Source: Bin55 sp965203735 (GTDB lineage: Bacteria; Pseudomonadota; Gammaproteobacteria; Pseudomonadales; Azotimanducaceae). From it: a stretch of DNA of 64,000 nt. Shown piece by piece: positions 57,101-64,000 of this stretch. Under the pieces are notes generated by a model. The model had not been told where the DNA came from. It was given only the letters and a program-made list of their open reading frames with translations, and did not search any database. Each line of letters begins with the position of its first letter. Position 1 is the first letter of the stretch. Both the position numbers and the translations under genes were made by a program. The stretch is from the NCBI GenBank assembly GCA_965203735.1, contig OZ241909.1, forward strand, positions 2,418,001-2,482,000. Reading direction: 5' to 3'.

Positions 57101-57643
57101 AGATTTTTTCTCGCACAAGCCATAGACTTGGATCGAGCGGCTGAATTGGACCAAGGACTTCCAGCAGACGGATTCTTGAGTGCGTTGGCGAGTGGCGTTT
57201 GGTTCCGTAACAGCGGAACGAAGGGCTTTGGAAAGTATCGTCAAACCTATGCAGTGAAAAGCGATGGAGCCAGCGAGTCGAAAGCCAAGTTTTCGGTATC
57301 GCTTCCTTCGGTGGGTCGTTGGGAACTGCGGTTTCATGTACCTGAAGCGACTAGGACCGACGCGTCTGTTCAAGTCGATCTCTCTGTTGGCGGTAGTTCA
57401 GTTGAGATCGAATCCAACACGGAGACTTCGACCGAAGTCGTGGAAGGAGTACTAAAACTCCAAGTTGAATTTGGAGACAAGACGGAAAACGTTGAGCTTG
57501 AACTTGCTGGAACGTCTATGAGCTGGCAAAGCCTAGGAGTATTCGACATCGATACGCCTGAGGTGGATGTCTTGGTCTTGGATGCGACTAAGGGAAGAGC
57601 TTTTGCAGATGCGATTCATTGGGTTCGCGCTGAAGAGAATTGA
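54173..57643 (+). CDS. ABC-2-type permease fused to a zinc-less M1-peptidase-like domain and a golvesin-like C-terminal domain, copy 1
   Basis: The 1156-residue protein begins with about seven membrane helices (residues 25-295), including the ABC-2 permease text DIRSRDIRSRMLEVLDNRPISNVELLTGRL. A large extracytoplasmic part resembles the M1-aminopeptidase half of permease-peptidase fusions (GGGWRMDSVLAPPSILMIRENGLP). At the place of the zinc motif HExxH it reads N684-E-L-A-N688, so zinc binding is lost. Residues about 1000-1156 (KYRQTYAVKS, AKFSVSLPSVGRWELRFHVP, WQSLGVFDI, FADAIHWVR) match the golvesin-like domain pattern. No ABC ATPase gene is nearby. It is paralogous to 58286. Domain reading is partly inference. 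Confidence 0.85.
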   Translation: MNLSNLWNLAVAEMRSCRRLVRTWVIIAIGALVAIGTWLASAGIHAFTSVQGTEVPGGLLSPRFMTVILGGQIVTIFSLGILFLAFDIRSRDIRSRMLEVLDNRPISNVELLTGRLMGIVLLIGMAATVTVLTIVGIALLLLVSGVAIGHPVDPVSLAAFLIWDIVPNLAFVGSLTILLAILVRFRILVVLIVLVAIFGGSFVSLNLPVFLQPALTSYVFVNITPSELAPQLVNSEVLLNRMSLMLLTAAFLALAASIHPRRSATKNRQITGLAGVAILVAGALTVTGMIYAIFNEVQKASDWAAVHASSHGDHPTDVKSISGSVEIFPGRRINLDLVLNLQSTQDSDTDTWMFSLNPGYRIHEVAIDGVSTQDYSFEDGLLKISKPETSGSDVELAIVARGVPNPRFAYLDGSLDWRDFTAQQIQQLNSLGTESYIFHPSYVALLPGATWLPISGTTYRRGLYEVSKSDFFELDLEVSVPPNWTVVGPGQRTPISHDRRARFRFNPQTPISEVALLASKFERRATEVGGIEFEFFINKKHGKVFETLGGAAPAIEGWLDEQLSGLSDSGVEYPFRTYSMVEVPSSLRVYGGGWRMDSVLAPPSILMIRENGLPIARFDNSASGIDPQDMTEEDYSQQIFVLALRFFESNLKGESPYLHFSRNLVSYQTRPVGRGATALDFVVNELANNTWTSDKGYFSVYTYADVVQIAGAQAASQFGINVRTELAKRHSVWQRTLSTSLADLSFFEDSYKAMHVLHLRTTAFVGTVTELYEKESIGAFLRLLVERYRGKTYTRDQFMQTALDAGLDFTHAGGNWLDSRRLPGFFAASPQLERLADTESGDPVYQSTFILRNNEPIPGIATVSYFKAEGDESQGLHYETIWVPPNTSLRVATHTGEKPNRISINPNIAMNRNFIQLSLETEGDLEPTDSPELPLTEKIDWAWPYEDEIVVDDLDPGFSIVHDGDLEIAPEIPWIARFFLAQAIDLDRAAELDQGLPADGFLSALASGVWFRNSGTKGFGKYRQTYAVKSDGASESKAKFSVSLPSVGRWELRFHVPEATRTDASVQVDLSVGGSSVEIESNTETSTEVVEGVLKLQVEFGDKTENVELELAGTSMSWQSLGVFDIDTPEVDVLVLDATKGRAFADAIHWVRAEEN

Positions 57644-58285
57644 TTCGCTGTGGCATGGTTTTTGCTTGATACTAGACAACGATTGAACGAAACGAGTCGG
57701 ATAACACACGATCTCGCACTACCATCCTCAACTCCAAGAAACTCCCTGCTCTCGAACACAAAAGGCACGACAGCACCACACCGAACGACAAGAAAAGCGA
57801 CCTGAAGAGACGTCGCCTCCGCAGACTTCCAAAATTCGTCAGAAGAGTCCTTAGAAGCTGGACTCGATTTGGGTCGCCGCGAATCTCTGCGTATCGATCG
57901 AATGATTGAACGAGCTTGGGAACGTTGTTGCTCATACACCGTTTGCCACAAATTTCAACTTGACAGGCCGATCAGTCGAGTCCAAATTGCTTGGGCAGGC
58001 GGGAACTTAGTTGGAGTTGATAAGGGAGCAATCACGAGGAAAGAGGTTGAGACATACAAGCTTTCGGGTGTGAATCCAACGATTTACAAGTCGTTAGCAA
58101 TTTTTTTAAATCTAACCTTGTCTAGATGATAGGAAGGGTTCGTTGAGCGAATTTGATCTTTTCCGTAACGAATTCTCCTCTCTGACATCTAGTTTCAAGG
58201 TCTACAGGATCGGCTCCCAGCATTTGTCCCAATGTCTGGATGCTGCCATCTATGGAAGAGAGCAGCCAAACAGTAGGAGAAGACT
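57644..58285. other. Intergenic region between the two giant permease genes
   Basis: About 640 bases. Small frames exist on both strands but none resembles a known protein or an ABC ATPase. A T-run at about 58100-58106 follows no clear stem. It presumably carries the promoter of copy 2. Confidence 0.35.
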
Positions 58286-61200
58286 ATGAAGCTTTCTAAT
58301 CTATGGGCTCTCGTTACTGCCGAAGTACGGTCCTGTAGACGTCTGGCCCGCACATGGGTGTTTGTAGCGTTGGCATTGATACAGAGCTCGGCTGCGTGGA
58401 TCATGCAATCGGTAGCGCACTTCAATAGCTCTTCTCAGGGCCCGGGAGCAAGCCTAAATTCTCCACGTTACATGATGGCTGCGCTCGGAGCGCAGATGCT
58501 GTTTTTCTTTTGCATCGGAATCGTCTTCTTGACGTTTGATGTTCGTTCAAGAGACATAAGAGATCGCATTGGCGAAGTTATGGACACTCGGCCACTATCA
58601 AATCTTGAGCTTCTAACAGGTCGATTGCTTGGAGTTGTCGTTCTCGTGGCAATACCTGCACTTGCGATTGTCCTGTTCATGTACTCCTTTGGTTGGGTTG
58701 CCGAGTCCATCGGCGCTCAGTTTGGAGGTCTGATCGAACCGATCAGCATGTTTTCGTTTCTCATATGGGATCTCGTGCCCAATCTCGTTTTGTGGGGGTC
58801 TCTCACCTACTTCCTGGCAATTGTGCTTCGATATCGTCTGTTAGTCGCAGTAGTTGCGTTTTCGTTGATGCTAGGCATGTTTTATTTGATGAGAAACTTA
58901 CCTTCCGACTTAGATGCTGCAGTAGCAATTCGAGGTCTAGGTATCTACCCTTCAGAATTAGCCCCGAGTTTCGTTTCCTTTAACACAATCGCAATGCGAA
59001 TAGTCATGCTGCTCATTTCGGGCGGACTTTTGGCCATCGCTGCCGGATTGCACCCGAGAGTCGAGCGCTATGGACTTCGAACGCCTCAATTGGCGAGCGG
59101 CATCGGGCTCGTCGTCCTTGCGTTTTCTGGAATTGGTGGATTACTTGGGGTTGTTCACTTCGAGAGGCAGCAATTCGCACAGTGGGTAGAGGTCCACGCT
59201 CTACATCAATCCCACTCAACAACAGATATCCAAGCAATCTCTGGCACGGTCGACATAAGACCCGGAAGAAGTATTGATCTAGATTTGACACTCACCCTGA
59301 ACTCAGTCACAGACGCGACTGGCAACGGTTGGCTCATGTCACTAAATCCCGGATATCACATCGATGAATTGATTGTTGACGGAGAATCTACGAACGACTA
59401 CGAATTTGAGGATGGTCTGCTCACAATACCAAGGGGTGAATCCCTAGCACAAGAAGCGAGTGTCAGGATTGTTGCTAGTGGAATGCCAAATCATCGTTTC
59501 GCATACCTTGACAGTGCCGTTGACCCAACGAAACCAGAAACTGGCCGGCAAACCGATTTACTGTTTCGTCTGGGACAGAAGTCGTACATTCAACATTCTC
59601 AATTCGTTGCTCTGATGCCCGGCATGCATTGGCTTCCTTCCTCGGGTTCAGCTTTTGGCACTACGGAATGGGATACAAGCGGAAATGATTTCTATGAGTT
59701 GGACATTGAAGTTATCGCACCAATGGGATGGACGGTAGCTGGACCAGGCAAACACGGTACTGACACCACAGATTCGAGAACTACGACCCATTTCAATCCC
59801 GATGTTCCCATTCGCGACTTTGCTCTGGTTAGTTCCAAGTTCGAGCGATTCTCAACCTCGGTGCAAGGTATCGAATTTGAGCTCTTGTTTAGCAAGAAGC
59901 ACCATAGATTCTTAAGAATTCTTGGGGACATTGGTCCGGCATTAAACGACTGGATTGATGAGCGAGTCGAAGAGTGGAACCGAGCGGGAATCAAGTATCC
60001 ATTCGAAACGCTGTCGCTGGTGGAAGTGCCAGTCACTCTACGAGTTTTCGGTGGCGGATGGCGAATGGACAGCGTATATGCACAACCTGGCATGCTCATG
60101 CTGCGTGAGTCGGGATTGCCAATCTCAAGATTCGACAACGTTCTCGACAACATGCCTGACGACATTGCCGAGTCTGATGACAAGCGTAGCGAGTATGTTC
60201 TCGAAAGTGTTACTCAGTTCTTCAAGAATGATCAAGCGGGAGGGAATCCTCTCGCAAACGTCTCGAAGAACTTCGTGCTCTACCAATCGATGGCTCGAGA
60301 GAATGGGGCCACCGCGATCAATTACTTCATAAATGAGCTCTCGAAGTTGATTGTCACCGGCACCGACGAAAGTTCAATCTTTTCACTCTATGTCGCTACA
60401 AACGACTTCGAAAACTTTGGCAGTACAGGAGTGGTGTCTCTTTCCTTTGATAGTTACTACGAAGCCGAGCCAACTGTTTGGCACAAGGGATTCACGAATA
60501 GACCGCCTGTTTGGGAACGACTGTCTGAGACCGCTCTATCTGGAATTGACCCAACCGTAAATCCCGACATAGTGAGTCGGATCCTGTTTCTTCGTACAAA
60601 TGCGTTAGCGCATCAGATTTTGGAACACTACGGCATCGAGAGATCAGGCGCACTCTTGTCCGAAATATTGCGACGATACAGCGGTTCGACCTTTACGAGG
60701 GACGAATTCTTTCAGACTGCGAGAGATGTCGGGATCGATTTTGACGGCATTGCGGGAAACTGGCTTGACGGTAGAGGATTGCCCGGCTTCATTGTTGCTA
60801 ATCCCAAAACAGAACGATTGCAGGACACTGAGTCCGGTGAGTCTGTTTACCAAACGAGCTTTGTCCTCCGAAACGACGAGTCAGTGCCTGGAGTCGTGAC
60901 AGTTTCCTACCAAACACAGACAGGAGACGGAATCGGATTTGCTGGAGCTCTACCAGCCTTCAGAGTTGAACCAGAGACCTCGCTCCGGATTGCGTTTCAA
61001 GACACGCAACCGACGGGGCAAATCTGGGTCACTCCCGAGATATCACTTAACAGAGGATACCTGTTGATGGAAGTTCCTCAGCTTGAAGACTACGTTCCCT
61101 CAGATTCACCAGAATTGCCTGCAATCGAGGAAATAGACTGGCTATCACCTGATGCACAATCGGTCATAGTCGACGATTTGGACGTCGGTTTCTCTGTCGT

Positions 61201-61810
61201 AGACGGTGAATACACTCCCGAAGAGTCCTCTATGCCAACCTGGCTCGCATTCCTATTCAGAGTTGGTATATCTATGGAGTCAGAAGTTGATCAGGGTCTT
61301 CCTCAATTCAACCTCTTCGCCGACGACCAAGGGGAGTGGTCTCGCCAAGAAAGCAGATCGAGCTACGGAAAGTACCGTCACACCCATGCAATTACCAAGA
61401 ACCAGTCCGAAGAGTCTCGTGCGACTTTCGCGGCGACGCTCCCATCTCCCGGAAAATGGCGATTGGAGTATCACCTTCCGTCTGTGATCCCCAGCTCGTT
61501 GTCATCTATATCGAATGTATCCTTCGGATTTGGTGGTCTAGGTAGGTCTACAAGCATCACAATCAACGCTTCGGGTGGAGGTGGATCTGCCGGCGGAGTT
61601 GAAGAACCAGACTTCTTTCTCGTGGAGACCAACTTTGACGACACTTCAGAAGTGATCGAAGTTGCACCCTCGTTTGCCAGTCGCGGTTGGGTAGAACTCG
61701 CTACCTTTGATATCGAGTCGTCAGAGGTAGAGGTTGTTGTATCGGCCGGAACTAGCCAATTCTCGGTAGCGGATGCCGTGAAATGGACCAGAGTTGAAAG
61801 CGAGGACTGA
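58286..61810 (+). CDS. ABC-2-type permease fused to a zinc-less M1-peptidase-like domain and a golvesin-like C-terminal domain, copy 2
   Basis: The 1174-residue paralogue of 54173 keeps the same order: N-terminus KLSNLWALVTAEVRSCRRLARTW, about seven membrane helices, DVRSRDIRDRIGEVMDTRPLSNLELLTGRL, then GGGWRMDSVYAQPGMLMLRESGLP. The HExxH position reads N683-E-L-S-K687, so it too lacks the zinc ligands but differs in detail from copy 1. The C-terminal domain (KYRHTHAITKN, ATFAATLPSPGKWRLEYHLP, RGWVELATFDI, VADAVKWTRV) is kept. The golvesin-like part has an extra glycine-rich loop (GGGGSAGG). No ATPase gene was found next to it. Confidence 0.85.
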   Translation: MKLSNLWALVTAEVRSCRRLARTWVFVALALIQSSAAWIMQSVAHFNSSSQGPGASLNSPRYMMAALGAQMLFFFCIGIVFLTFDVRSRDIRDRIGEVMDTRPLSNLELLTGRLLGVVVLVAIPALAIVLFMYSFGWVAESIGAQFGGLIEPISMFSFLIWDLVPNLVLWGSLTYFLAIVLRYRLLVAVVAFSLMLGMFYLMRNLPSDLDAAVAIRGLGIYPSELAPSFVSFNTIAMRIVMLLISGGLLAIAAGLHPRVERYGLRTPQLASGIGLVVLAFSGIGGLLGVVHFERQQFAQWVEVHALHQSHSTTDIQAISGTVDIRPGRSIDLDLTLTLNSVTDATGNGWLMSLNPGYHIDELIVDGESTNDYEFEDGLLTIPRGESLAQEASVRIVASGMPNHRFAYLDSAVDPTKPETGRQTDLLFRLGQKSYIQHSQFVALMPGMHWLPSSGSAFGTTEWDTSGNDFYELDIEVIAPMGWTVAGPGKHGTDTTDSRTTTHFNPDVPIRDFALVSSKFERFSTSVQGIEFELLFSKKHHRFLRILGDIGPALNDWIDERVEEWNRAGIKYPFETLSLVEVPVTLRVFGGGWRMDSVYAQPGMLMLRESGLPISRFDNVLDNMPDDIAESDDKRSEYVLESVTQFFKNDQAGGNPLANVSKNFVLYQSMARENGATAINYFINELSKLIVTGTDESSIFSLYVATNDFENFGSTGVVSLSFDSYYEAEPTVWHKGFTNRPPVWERLSETALSGIDPTVNPDIVSRILFLRTNALAHQILEHYGIERSGALLSEILRRYSGSTFTRDEFFQTARDVGIDFDGIAGNWLDGRGLPGFIVANPKTERLQDTESGESVYQTSFVLRNDESVPGVVTVSYQTQTGDGIGFAGALPAFRVEPETSLRIAFQDTQPTGQIWVTPEISLNRGYLLMEVPQLEDYVPSDSPELPAIEEIDWLSPDAQSVIVDDLDVGFSVVDGEYTPEESSMPTWLAFLFRVGISMESEVDQGLPQFNLFADDQGEWSRQESRSSYGKYRHTHAITKNQSEESRATFAATLPSPGKWRLEYHLPSVIPSSLSSISNVSFGFGGLGRSTSITINASGGGGSAGGVEEPDFFLVETNFDDTSEVIEVAPSFASRGWVELATFDIESSEVEVVVSAGTSQFSVADAVKWTRVESED

Positions 61811-61811
61811 G

Positions 61812-62132
61812 CTATTCGTCCTCTACCAATACTGCAGTGCCGTACGCCAAGAGCTCAGCGGCCCCCGCTTGCATAACGGAAGTACTAAACCGAGACGCAA
61901 TTACAGCATTCGCACCCATTTCTCTTGCGTGCTCTTTCATGCGATCCAAGCTCTGCTCGCGGCTTTCAGCTACTAGCTTTGCGTATTCTCCAATTTCCCC
62001 GCCAACAATGTTCTTGAGGCCCGCCATGATGTCGTGTCCCACATGCCTGGCACGTACCGTATTGCCACGCACGAGACCGAAGGTTCTTACGATTTTCATT
62101 CCGGGTATGGAATCACTAGTCACAACTATCAT
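61812..62132 (-). CDS. YbjQ/UPF0145 family protein
   Basis: A 106-residue protein with the family pattern: MIVVTSDSIPGMKIVRTFGLVRGNTVRARHVGHDI, MAGLKNIVGGEI, and AREMGANAVIASRFSTSVMQAGAAELLAYGTAVLV. It probably forms pentamers; the family is sometimes called heavy-metal-binding, without firm proof. It starts one base after the stop of the small membrane protein gene, so the two are an operon. It converges on the giant permease gene. Confidence 0.92.
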   Translation of the reverse strand: MIVVTSDSIPGMKIVRTFGLVRGNTVRARHVGHDIMAGLKNIVGGEIGEYAKLVAESREQSLDRMKEHAREMGANAVIASRFSTSVMQAGAAELLAYGTAVLVEDE

Positions 62133-62133
62133 G

Positions 62134-62382
62134 TCAAATCTCCACGTCCTTGTACCTATCTGTCTTGGAATCGATTATTCGTTGCCGCAACACAGCAAAG
62201 AAGAGCAGTCCAATCCCACCGATACCCAAACCTACAAGGACCTTTGCATACCAAGGGGTCTCGTGATCGCCCATCAAGACAAATAGAACGAAACCGCCCA
62301 CAACTGCCACGTAACCGATCCCGAGACATAGTAGGAGACCAAATCCTAGCTTTGTAGTCGCACTCGTTACTCGATCAGGCAT
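62134..62382 (-). CDS. Small two-helix membrane protein, unknown function
   Basis: 82 residues with two membrane helices (LGFGLLLCLGIGYVAVVGGFVLFVL and YAKVLVGLGIGGIGLLFFAVL) and a basic cytoplasmic tail (RQRIIDSKTDRYKDVEI). No family is recognised. Coupling to the YbjQ gene suggests they work together, perhaps by anchoring the YbjQ ring to the membrane. Confidence 0.75.
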   Translation of the reverse strand: MPDRVTSATTKLGFGLLLCLGIGYVAVVGGFVLFVLMGDHETPWYAKVLVGLGIGGIGLLFFAVLRQRIIDSKTDRYKDVEI

Positions 62383-62534
62383 GGTTTTCTAGATTGAATT
62401 CCTAAGTCAGTTCGTTTATAGACGATACCAGTGCAAATTGCAACAGAATGGAATTTGGTCTCAAATTAGCAAGTTTTGAAGTTCACGAGCCGCTGAACAA
62501 GAATCCAAAGCAGCCTATCCAACAGCCCTAGAAA

Positions 62535-63446
62535 TCAATCAAAAGCGCTAAAGATTTCCTCGTTCAACTCAGCATAGACCCATGGTTTTTGCTGAATTGA
62601 CTGAAGCATGAACTCCTCGACTCCCGCTTCAATGTAGTCGTTCGCTCGATCCTTTACGTAGTCGGGGGATCCAATCATCAGCCAGTCCGCTCCGCGACGC
62701 GCTCTCTTTGCATGTTCTTCGTCACGAATAATCCGCATCGGCACATGAGCAGTCATTTTGATTTCCGATGGATCTCGTCCAACCGCTTCGCAGTGTCGTT
62801 CCAACACCTTTTTCTTGTGTGCGACTTGCTCAGGACTCACGCCGACCAAATTGCAGATATCCGCATACTTGGCGCAAGTCTTGAGAGTTCTCTGCTCTCC
62901 ATTTCCGCCCACCATGATGGGGATTTGTCGACCCTTGTAGCCTCGAGGTGCAAAAGGTGCGTCCTTGAGCGAATAGTACTTTCCTTCGTAGTTCACGATT
63001 CCGTCCGCCGTGAACAGCATCCGAACAAGCTCGCATGCTTCCTCGAGCCTATCGCTTCGTTCTCTAATTGGAGGAAACTCCCAGCTGTACGCGGCATGCT
63101 CACGAACATTCCATCCAGCTCCAATGCAATACTGAGCTCTTCCGAAAGACATTTCGTCCATGGTCGCCACCATCTTGGCCATGAGAGCGGGATTGCGGTA
63201 GGTGTTGCCACAAACAAGAACTCCAAGCTTCAGGCGGCATGTAACCGCAGCCGCACCAGCCATTAGGGTCAATCCCTCAAACGTTGGAAAGGAATCCGAT
63301 TCGGTAACGTTTAGATCGTTATGCCAAGGGGGCACAAAGTGATCGTAAAAGTACGCGCTCTCCCACTTTCCGTACTCCATGGTCATGAGGACGCTCTTGA
63401 TCTCGTCCCATGTGGTTTGTTGGTTGTATAACTGAGATGAAAACAT
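62535..63446 (-). CDS. LLM-class (F420-dependent-like) flavin oxidoreductase
   Basis: The 303-residue TIM barrel begins MFSSQLYNQQTTWDEIK and has AYFYDHFVPPW, TFEGLTLMAGAAAVTCRLKLGVLVCGNTYRNPALMAKMVATMDEMSFGRAQYCIGAGWNVREHAAYSWEFPPIRERSDRLEEA. This is the pattern of F420-dependent or FMN-dependent luciferase-like enzymes. It is more distant from the LLM gene at 51264 than a recent duplicate would be. It follows the TonB-receptor gene on the same strand. Confidence 0.92.
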   Translation of the reverse strand: MFSSQLYNQQTTWDEIKSVLMTMEYGKWESAYFYDHFVPPWHNDLNVTESDSFPTFEGLTLMAGAAAVTCRLKLGVLVCGNTYRNPALMAKMVATMDEMSFGRAQYCIGAGWNVREHAAYSWEFPPIRERSDRLEEACELVRMLFTADGIVNYEGKYYSLKDAPFAPRGYKGRQIPIMVGGNGEQRTLKTCAKYADICNLVGVSPEQVAHKKKVLERHCEAVGRDPSEIKMTAHVPMRIIRDEEHAKRARRGADWLMIGSPDYVKDRANDYIEAGVEEFMLQSIQQKPWVYAELNEEIFSAFD

Positions 63447-63656
63447 TTATCCCTCCTTCATCAGAGTTTGAAGTTTACTCAACGAGAGCGTGTGTTGCTC
63501 CGCTGTACGGAATCGATGGTTCGATCCCAAACCATTTCTTTTTGCTCGGTACCCCACCTTCCCAACACTACCCGCTGGAATTGGTTGTCAAATTCGGGTG
63601 GTAGAACAAGACCGATTTCAACGTGACGTTTCTAGTCTAGTTTTATCCTAGATTCT

Positions 63657-64000
63657 TTAGTCCGCCGTTACTCGAACATCGAAATAGTAGTAGCGGCCAT
63701 AGTCCCGATGTGCGTCCGCGAAAAACCCGAAGTACCGGTCGGCAAGCGGGGCTCGTTCTCCAGTCACATTTCGTACTCCTAAGCGAAATCTCGTAGAGTT
63801 GAAGAAGTACTTTGTTGTGAAATCGAACGAGAGATTCCAAGTGTGAAAAGCTGGAATCACATACCGAATTCCCAGAGGGCTACCGTCGTCCAAAGTGAGC
63901 GAATCCTGATAGAACTCACCTAAGCGAGTCCCGGACAACGAAGCAGCGTAAGGAGAAAGCTTCCAACGAACCAAGAGTGTTTCCTTGAACTCTTGATTTC
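63657..64000 (-). CDS. C-terminus of a TonB-dependent outer-membrane receptor (partial)
   Basis: The minus-strand frame is open to the right window edge and covers the last 114 or so residues. The text TWNLSFDFTTKYFFNSTRFRLGVRNVTGERAPLADRYFGFFADAHRDYGRYYYFDVRVTAD shows alternating beta strands and an aromatic-rich end, as in the last strands of TonB-dependent receptors. The ligand cannot be told from this part. Confidence 0.85.
   Translation of the reverse strand, partial: NQEFKETLLVRWKLSPYAASLSGTRLGEFYQDSLTLDDGSPLGIRYVIPAFHTWNLSFDFTTKYFFNSTRFRLGVRNVTGERAPLADRYFGFFADAHRDYGRYYYFDVRVTAD

Noticed and set aside
57672..58129. Small frames on both strands between the two giant permease genes
   Set aside because: None has a ribosome binding site or recognisable family text, and they overlap one another on opposite strands. 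The missing ATPase is not encoded here.

Overview
The window (about 49% GC by eye) most likely comes from a gammaproteobacterium, probably an uncultivated marine heterotroph. The best evidence is the block infC-rpmI-rplT-pheS-pheT-ihfA-merR with a tRNA-Pro(GGG) downstream and a tRNA-Val(GAC) upstream, an arrangement typical of Pseudomonas-like gammaproteobacteria. IHF-alpha, a TonB-dependent receptor end and many acyl-CoA, PhyH and flavin-monooxygenase genes agree with this. No transposase, CRISPR array, rRNA or phage module was seen.

Layout. 1-3.4 kb: start of an unknown gene and a secreted M16 zinc protease with a clear terminator. 3.8-10.0 kb: a tightly overlapping operon for a soluble NAD-linked molybdenum formate dehydrogenase (fdsG-fdsB-fdsA) with its maturation genes fdhD and mobA. 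10.1-15.6 kb: a partner-switching signalling module. A periplasmic binding protein and a TorS-like histidine kinase overlap an RsbW-type kinase and a receiver-PP2C phosphatase, and a STAS antagonist converges on them. 15.7-19.0 kb: the conserved transglutaminase / alpha-E / circularly permuted ATP-grasp trio. 19.1-23.4 kb: a tandem duplication of a secreted-protein gene plus a crotonase gene, in which one crotonase copy is a pseudogene with three in-frame stops. 23.4-31.8 kb: assorted metabolism, including DUF2332, a lipoprotein with a glyoxalase-like fold, a PhyH-HEAT fusion, two DsbA/HCCA-isomerase-like proteins, an SDR, DUF899, an HpcH aldolase and a small membrane protein. 32.0-36.6 kb: tRNA-Pro, two large paralogous repeat proteins, merR and ihfA. 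36.6-43.5 kb: pheT, pheS, rplT, rpmI, infC, tRNA-Val and uvrB. 43.6-54.1 kb: acyl-CoA synthetase, PhyH dioxygenase, an orphan N6-type DNA methyltransferase, CoA transferase, LLM monooxygenase and a TPP enzyme. 54.2-61.8 kb: two giant paralogous proteins with an ABC-2 permease, an M1-peptidase-like part without the zinc motif and a golvesin-like C-terminal domain. 61.8-64 kb: YbjQ family protein, small membrane protein, LLM enzyme and the C-terminus of a TonB-dependent receptor.

Most notable points: (1) the tandem permease / pseudo-peptidase proteins without a nearby ATPase; (2) several genes that appear to start at ATT or ATC behind strong Shine-Dalgarno sites, besides the known infC case; (3) an IHF-alpha whose DNA-kinking proline is leucine; (4) a TorT/TorS-like sensor pair wired to a partner switch; (5) a decayed tandem duplication. 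Start sites, domain limits and family names come from reading the sequence and from general family knowledge; no database search was run.
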